Assembly: GCA_001751155.1 (NCBI GenBank)
Contig: MAXR01000061.1
Location: 1,287-12,830 of the forward strand
Direction: 5' to 3'
DNA: 11,544 nt
Source: Desulfuromonadales bacterium C00003068
GTDB lineage: Bacteria > Desulfobacterota > Desulfuromonadia > Desulfuromonadales > Desulfuromonadaceae
The stretch's first letter is position 1; each line of letters opens with the position of its first letter. This document shows, piece by piece, positions 8,182 through 11,544 of the stretch. The notes under the pieces are model-generated. The model was given only the letters and a program-made list of their open reading frames with translations, ran no database searches and was not told where the DNA came from. The position numbers were made by a program, and so were the translations under genes.

Positions 8182-8622
8182 ATGAAATCACTTTTAAGTC
8201 AGATGGCATTGATTGTTGCCTTGTCGGTAATCACGGGGCTTGTTGTGCATGGCAAGTCTCTTGTTCTGTTGTGGAATAGTACTGCTGTTCATGCTGTAGA
8301 AGCGTATGCGCCGCAACCTGTTGAACGCGAATTTGTCCAGCAGTGGCTTAGTGATGGTAAGCTGATTGTCGATGCACGCTCAGGTGACGATTACCAGTTG
8401 GATCATATCGCATCGGCCTATTCCGTCGCCGCAGGTGATCTCCAAGCCTTGAAGGCTCTCGTCGATTGCTGCTTGAAACGTCAACAGCTGGTGGTCTATT
8501 GCAGTGGATTTGACTGCACCGACTCTTTTACCGTTGGCGAAGCACTGTATGTGGCTGGTTTTAGTGAAATTTACCTCTATGAAGCAGGTTTCTCTGGTTG
8601 GCAGCAGGGGGAGAACGAGTGA
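8182..8622 (+). CDS. Membrane-anchored rhodanese-domain protein
   Basis: A 146-residue protein with an N-terminal hydrophobic segment (about 5-23, anchor or uncleaved signal) and a rhodanese domain (about 46-141), so the domain is probably outside the cytoplasmic membrane. Rhodanese marks: LIVDARSGDDY (62-71), the active-site loop YCSGFDC with the expected nucleophile C107, and a final GFSGW (136-140). Rhodanese domains move sulfane sulfur through a cysteine persulfide. A second cysteine, C112, lies at the end of the loop, and a CC pair at 96-97, which suggests disulfide chemistry as an alternative. ATG 8182 is preceded by AGGA at 9 nt spacing; TTG 8176 is an in-frame alternative but sits too close to that site. 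It is the first of three overlapping genes: its stop TGA shares its last base with the next ATG. Substrate unknown. Confidence 0.87.
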   Translation: MKSLLSQMALIVALSVITGLVVHGKSLVLLWNSTAVHAVEAYAPQPVEREFVQQWLSDGKLIVDARSGDDYQLDHIASAYSVAAGDLQALKALVDCCLKRQQLVVYCSGFDCTDSFTVGEALYVAGFSEIYLYEAGFSGWQQGENE

Positions 8623-9065
8623 TGACGACAACACGTGTGGCAATCGTTTTACGGCTGATCCTGGCAGCGGTTTTTCTTTACGCTGGCATCACCAAAGCTC
8701 TCGACGTCAACGCCTTTAGTCAAGCCATTGGTCGTTATGATCTCATGCCTGCCATGGTAAACTTTATTGTCGCCGCGGTATTACCTTATCTCGAAATTTA
8801 TACGGCACTGTTGTTGCTATCTGGCCTGTGGCTTCGGGCTGCAACCTGGTTATCTATTTTAATGTGTAGTACGTTTTGTCTCGCTCTACTCTCCGCAGCC
8901 GTGCGCGGCCTGTCGATCGATTGCGGTTGTTTTGGCTCCAGTGCCGGAGCATGGTCGTCAGTGGGAGTGGCTCTAATGCGCGCCATTGCCCTGTTAGCAT
9001 TCTCCCTTTATCTGTTGTTGGCTAGCACTGATAACGTTGTTGATAAACCAGAGGTACAAGCATGA
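8622..9065 (+). CDS. MauE/DoxX-family four-helix membrane protein
   Basis: A 147-residue integral membrane protein with four predicted helices (about 7-24, 45-66, 72-94, 115-134). The N-terminal FLYAGITKALD (18-28) and the IDCGCFG block (99-105) after helix 3 are typical of the MauE branch of the DoxX-like superfamily. MauE is needed for maturation of methylamine dehydrogenase, probably in disulfide formation (established for that system); no mau genes are present here. The closely spaced C101 and C103 could be redox active. The start is ATG 8622, overlapping the rhodanese stop by 1 nt and preceded by GGGGGAG about 8 nt upstream; a longer in-frame start at 8598 would lie inside the rhodanese gene and is not needed. 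The pairing with a rhodanese on the membrane suggests a shared thiol or sulfur task (inference). Confidence 0.85.
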   Translation: MTTTRVAIVLRLILAAVFLYAGITKALDVNAFSQAIGRYDLMPAMVNFIVAAVLPYLEIYTALLLLSGLWLRAATWLSILMCSTFCLALLSAAVRGLSIDCGCFGSSAGAWSSVGVALMRAIALLAFSLYLLLASTDNVVDKPEVQA

Positions 9066-10114
9066 TGGAACCGTGGTTGGCGCAGCACAAAAATTCGATC
9101 ACCGATCCACACCAACTCGCCGATCACTTTGGTCTGCATGCGAGTGAGTTGGCTCAAGTGGCGCAGCGCTACCCCTTACGCTTGACCCCTTATCTTTTAG
9201 AGCGCATCACTGACTCCAGCGACCCCCTTGGCCAGCAGTTTATTCCTCAGCTCGCTGAACTCGCTAACGATGATGCCCAGCTTACCGATCCGCTCAACGA
9301 AGAGGTGCTTTCACCAGTACCCCATCTGGTTCATCGTTATCCGCAGCGCGTGTTGTTGTTGGTTGCCGGTAGCTGTTTTAGTTACTGCCGTTTTTGTACC
9401 CGTAAGCGCAAGGTTGGCTGTGAGGATATGGTGATCTCCTTTGGTGATATCCTCAAAGGGATCGACTATATCGCTGGCCATCCTGAAGTCAACGAAGTGA
9501 TCCTCTCTGGGGGTGATCCTCTCACCATGTCGGATCGCTTGCTCGAAGATATTCTCAATCGATTGCAGCGTATCCCTCATGTTGAAGTGGTACGTATCGG
9601 TAGCCGCGCGCCGGTGGTATTACCCGCGCGGATCACCCCAGCATTGTGTGAACTGCTTGGTCGCTATCAACCGCTTTATTTTCTCACCCACTTTAACCAT
9701 CCAACAGAATTGACCACCGCAGCCATTGACGCCTGTCGCCAGCTTGTTAACGCCGGAGTGCCTGTCGTTAATCAAACCGTGTTGTTGCGCGGTGTCAACG
9801 ACGATGCCACTGTTCTCCATCAATTATTCTATACTTTGCATCGACTCAGAATTCGACCCTACTATCTACATCAAATGGATTTAACCTGCGGCACCGGTCA
9901 TTTTCGTACCCGCTTAGAGGATGGTATAGCCATCATGGATCAATTGCGTGGGCCGCTGTCGGGGTTAGCGGTTCCCACCTATATTGTCGATCTCCCCGGT
10001 GGCCACGGTAAAGTTCCCGTCACTCCCGACTATGTGCACAATTTAGGCGAAAATGCCCAACTACGCGCTGCCGATGGCACACTGGTCGATTATCGGCAGT
10101 GGTCTGTAACTTGA
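9062..10114 (+). CDS. KamA-family radical SAM enzyme (lysine 2,3-aminomutase-like)
   Basis: A 350-residue cytoplasmic radical SAM and PLP enzyme. The iron-sulfur motif is CFSYCRFC (C105, C109, C112), followed by the SAM-contact segment SGGDPL (149-154). The PLP-lysine segment LPGGHGKVP gives K317, and two Asp that hold the substrate amino group in Clostridium lysine 2,3-aminomutase have counterparts here: D273 in MDLTCG and D310 in VDLPGG. The family converts L-lysine to beta-lysine, either free (AblA, osmolyte route) or on EF-P (EpmB). The length (350) is nearer EpmB (342) than the clostridial enzyme (416), but the GGHGKVP end is of aminomutase type. No ablB acetyltransferase or epmA/efp gene is in the window. 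ATG 9062 overlaps the previous stop by 4 nt (ATGA), with GAGG about 9 nt upstream; ATG 9065 is an alternative. Its 3' end has a damaged second copy downstream at 10771-10850. Confidence 0.88.
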   Translation: MMEPWLAQHKNSITDPHQLADHFGLHASELAQVAQRYPLRLTPYLLERITDSSDPLGQQFIPQLAELANDDAQLTDPLNEEVLSPVPHLVHRYPQRVLLLVAGSCFSYCRFCTRKRKVGCEDMVISFGDILKGIDYIAGHPEVNEVILSGGDPLTMSDRLLEDILNRLQRIPHVEVVRIGSRAPVVLPARITPALCELLGRYQPLYFLTHFNHPTELTTAAIDACRQLVNAGVPVVNQTVLLRGVNDDATVLHQLFYTLHRLRIRPYYLHQMDLTCGTGHFRTRLEDGIAIMDQLRGPLSGLAVPTYIVDLPGGHGKVPVTPDYVHNLGENAQLRAADGTLVDYRQWSVT

Positions 10115-10150
10115 ACTACCTAGATGGGTGTGATATTGTCATACTATAAC
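10111..10150 (+). promoter_or_regulatory. Probable parDE promoter and operator
   Basis: TTGAAC (10111-10116) and TATTGT (10134-10139) are 17 nt apart, with a TG one base before the -10 (extended -10). Overlapping the -10 is an imperfect palindrome, GTCATACTATAAC (10138-10150), a likely binding site for the ribbon-helix-helix antitoxin; such autoregulation is normal for parDE modules. The -35 starts inside the stop of the radical SAM gene. Confidence 0.45.
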
Positions 10151-10168
10151 GTTCTTTGGGAGGCTAAT

Positions 10169-10420
10169 ATGTCAATGCAACGAAAAACTATCACCGTTAC
10201 TCCTCAACAAGATATGTGGATTAAGTCACAAATTGAGTCTGGTGAATATGGTAATGATAGTGAGTACCTGCGTGATTTAATTCGACTTGATCAGGCGAAA
10301 AAAAACAAACTTGCTCAGTTGCGTTCAGCACTTGTTAAAGGTGAAGAGAGTGGAATAAGTCAACGCAGTATGGCTGATATCCTTACCGATGCTAAAAAAA
10401 GACATGGTGTTAATGTATAG
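10169..10420 (+). CDS. parD: ParD-family antitoxin (ribbon-helix-helix)
   Basis: An 83-residue antitoxin. The N-terminal RKTITVTPQQDMWIKSQIES (5-24) gives the beta strand and first helix of a ribbon-helix-helix DNA-binding fold, and YGNDSEYLRDLIR (27-39) the second helix, the standard ParD/CopG pattern. The C-terminal part (40-83) is charged and probably binds and neutralises the toxin. ATG 10169 has GGGAGG 5 nt upstream; the longer frame from 10124 lacks such a site and would span the promoter. It overlaps the toxin gene by 8 nt, so the two are coupled. The ParDE pair is likely self-regulated through the palindrome at 10138-10150. The surroundings suggest recent acquisition. Confidence 0.9.
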   Translation: MSMQRKTITVTPQQDMWIKSQIESGEYGNDSEYLRDLIRLDQAKKNKLAQLRSALVKGEESGISQRSMADILTDAKKRHGVNV

Positions 10421-10697
10421 CCTTAGTGAGCAAGCCAGCTGTGATTTAGATTCTATCCTTGATTATTCTATGGATAATTTTGGTGCCGAGGTGATGCTCG
10501 GCTACCATCACTCGTTAGAAAGATGTTTCACCCTTCTCGCTGAACATCCCGATTTAGGTACAGCCGCCGAACATGTTCGGGACGATTATTTCTGTTTTTA
10601 CCATCGATCACATGCCGTTTTTTATACATTGATTGATAATGATATTTTGATCGTACGAGTATTGCATAAAAGCATGGATGTGCCGCGCCATTTTTAA
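10413..10697 (+). CDS. parE: ParE-family toxin (RelE/ParE superfamily)
   Basis: A 94-residue toxin of the RelE/ParE fold, apparently intact. Family marks: N-terminal YSLSEQASCDLDSILDYS (2-19) with NFG (22-24), the middle HPDLGTAAEHVRDDY (45-59), and the C-terminal HAVFYTL followed by IVRVLHKSMDVPRHF (80-94). ParE members usually poison DNA gyrase, but activity cannot be read from sequence. The start used is ATG 10413, which gives the usual short N-terminus and overlaps the antitoxin by 8 nt; ATG 10404 or 10389 would add 3 or 8 residues. No strong ribosome site lies before any of these, so it probably depends on coupling to parD. Confidence 0.9.
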   Translation: MYSLSEQASCDLDSILDYSMDNFGAEVMLGYHHSLERCFTLLAEHPDLGTAAEHVRDDYFCFYHRSHAVFYTLIDNDILIVRVLHKSMDVPRHF

Positions 10698-10770
10698 AAA
10701 TGTGGCTCTTATGGCGAGTCGTTCAACTTATAACTGTGTACAGGCTGAATTTCAATCATGGCGAATTCGC

Positions 10771-10850
10771 CCTCTATTCAAAATTTACCAGCCGTCAATC
10801 TGTAACTACGCGCTGCCGCTGGCACGTTGATCGATTATCGACAACGATGA
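10771..10850 (+). pseudogene. Decayed copy of the 3' end of the KamA-family gene
   Basis: Bases 10804-10843 match 10060-10099, the end of the radical SAM gene, at 34 of 40 positions. In the same codon phase the copy reads LRAAAGTLIDYRQR and stop, against LRAADGTLVDYRQ in the intact protein. Going left, the match weakens but an aligned AATTTA block (10782-10787 against 10041-10046) is separated from the core by 3 extra bases. A TAA stop (10803-10805) and a small deletion show that it no longer codes. It is about 80 bp long and lies on the far side of parDE from the intact gene. It is either a leftover of a second gene copy or the original gene end displaced by insertion. Confidence 0.75.
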
Positions 10851-10867
10851 TTTTGTCTTGTTATAAA
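10838..10867 (+). promoter_or_regulatory. Probable promoter of the cupin gene
   Basis: TCGACA (10838-10843, 5/6 to consensus) and TATAAA (10862-10867, 5/6) are 18 nt apart, about 60 nt before the cupin start. The -35 lies inside the decayed kamA copy. No other good pair is seen in the 231-bp gap between parE and the cupin gene, which otherwise holds the kamA remnant and a 12-bp palindrome at 10760-10771. Confidence 0.5.
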
Positions 10868-10928
10868 CAATGACCGAGATTCTTAGTGAAAACCTTTAAT
10901 CAACCCCGTTGCAGTGAGTCAAACAATC

Positions 10929-11243
10929 ATGAATAATCTTTTCTTATCAATACCCACCACTCTTGACCAAGAGATATTTGAAGATCTGTTTAAAAACGAC
11001 ACCGTAAGAATTGAGCGAATTCTATCTAAGGGGCACTGCTCTGGCGAAAATGATTGGTATGATCAGGATGAAAATGAGTGGGTGGTGGTGTTAAAAGGGG
11101 CTGGCACGGTTGTCTTCGCCGATGATCGTCAGGTTCAGCTTAACGAGGGCGATTATCTCAATATCCCCGCACACACCAAGCATCGAGTCTTGTGGACCGA
11201 TCCTGACGTTGTGACCGTGTGGTTGGCGATCTTTTATCCGTAA
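10929..11243 (+). CDS. Small single-domain cupin protein
   Basis: A 104-residue beta-barrel protein of the cupin superfamily, function unknown. The first cupin motif is WYDQDENEWVVVLKG (43-57): the Glu-x6-Gly part is present (E50, G57) but the two His that normally bind metal are replaced. The second motif GDYLNIPAHTKHRV (74-87) keeps H85 and adds H82. This WYDQDExEW pattern belongs to a common group of short stand-alone cupins, so the change is probably family-wide rather than damage. A metal site would need other ligands. ATG 10929 is chosen because the family begins MNNLF; GTG 10914 is an in-frame alternative adding five residues, and neither has a strong ribosome site. It appears to be transcribed from its own promoter. 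Confidence 0.8.
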   Translation: MNNLFLSIPTTLDQEIFEDLFKNDTVRIERILSKGHCSGENDWYDQDENEWVVVLKGAGTVVFADDRQVQLNEGDYLNIPAHTKHRVLWTDPDVVTVWLAIFYP

Positions 11244-11483
11244 TGGCGCTGGTAGTAGAAGAGGACTGTTGGTCGGATTTGTGGCAGTAATCAGACTCCG
11301 GCACCGTGCCAAGTTCCTGATCTCATGGGTTGCTAGACATTTACTTCTTGCCGGCGTACCTTGGTAAAATTATTGATATTATTTAGTTGGTCGTCGAGGT
11401 CATCAGTATTTCTCTTCTGTTAATAGTTGGGATTGGCTTAGTCTGTGCCTCCTGGTTTGGCCAGTCGCAGAAAAGGAAACACT

Positions 11484-11544
11484 ATGTTGAACTGTGTTAA
11501 GCGTTTGTGGTTGGCGGTGGTGTTGATCGCTGTGAGTGCTGGAA
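11484..11544 (+). CDS. Start of a secreted or membrane protein (cut by window edge)
   Basis: ATG 11484 follows AAAAGGAAA with good spacing, and the 20 visible codons read as a signal-peptide start: a short basic section (K6, R7) then a hydrophobic run ending in Ser-Ala-Gly. The window ends here, so the product is unknown. The 240 bp between the cupin stop and this start hold no clear promoter or terminator; a short uncertain frame (11387-11500) overlaps the start. Confidence 0.6.
   Translation, partial: MLNCVKRLWLAVVLIAVSAG

Noticed and set aside
10760..10771. GGCGAATTCGCC palindrome, resembling cloning-vector flanks
   Set aside because: It sits inside continuous native-looking sequence with no vector DNA around it; most likely chance or part of the decayed region.

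Overview
The window looks like a chromosomal segment from a marine or sediment deltaproteobacterium of the Desulfuromonadales type (Desulfuromonas, Pelobacter and relatives). This rests on protein flavour (HemY-type protoporphyrinogen oxidase, a large MCP, ACT protein next to deformylase, KamA-family radical SAM enzyme), moderate GC content by eye, and a long palindromic repeat of a style I associate with that order. The genus is inference. Most genes are housekeeping. The right third (about 8.1 to 11.5 kb) is more accessory.

Layout. Positions 1-954 hold the 3' part of a protoporphyrinogen oxidase gene (heme synthesis). It is followed by a three-unit short repeat and a strong bidirectional terminator shared with a convergent chemoreceptor gene (1160-3340, minus). 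The chemoreceptor is divergent from prfC (release factor 3, 3590-5176, plus), which is followed 57 nt later by a leucyl aminopeptidase gene (5234-6724). A palindrome of about 125 bp and a second hairpin separate this from a minus-strand operon: a two-ACT-domain GcvR-like protein (7451-7990) and peptide deformylase (6950-7447).

Divergent from that operon is a tightly overlapping three-gene cassette: a membrane-anchored rhodanese (8182-8622), a MauE/DoxX-type membrane protein with a CGCFG motif (8622-9065), and a lysine 2,3-aminomutase-family radical SAM enzyme (9062-10114). Stops and starts overlap by 1 and 4 nt, so the three are probably translated together. A parDE-type toxin-antitoxin module (10169-10697) follows directly. 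Beyond it lies a decayed second copy of the 3' end of the radical SAM gene (about 10771-10850). The toxin-antitoxin module is therefore bracketed by two versions of the same gene end, which suggests it arrived by insertion or recombination at that spot. A small cupin gene (10929-11243) and the first codons of a secreted or membrane protein (from 11484) close the window.

No rRNA, tRNA, CRISPR array or transposase was seen. The most unusual points are the duplicated kamA end around parDE, the rhodanese/MauE/KamA cassette, and the long palindrome after the aminopeptidase gene.
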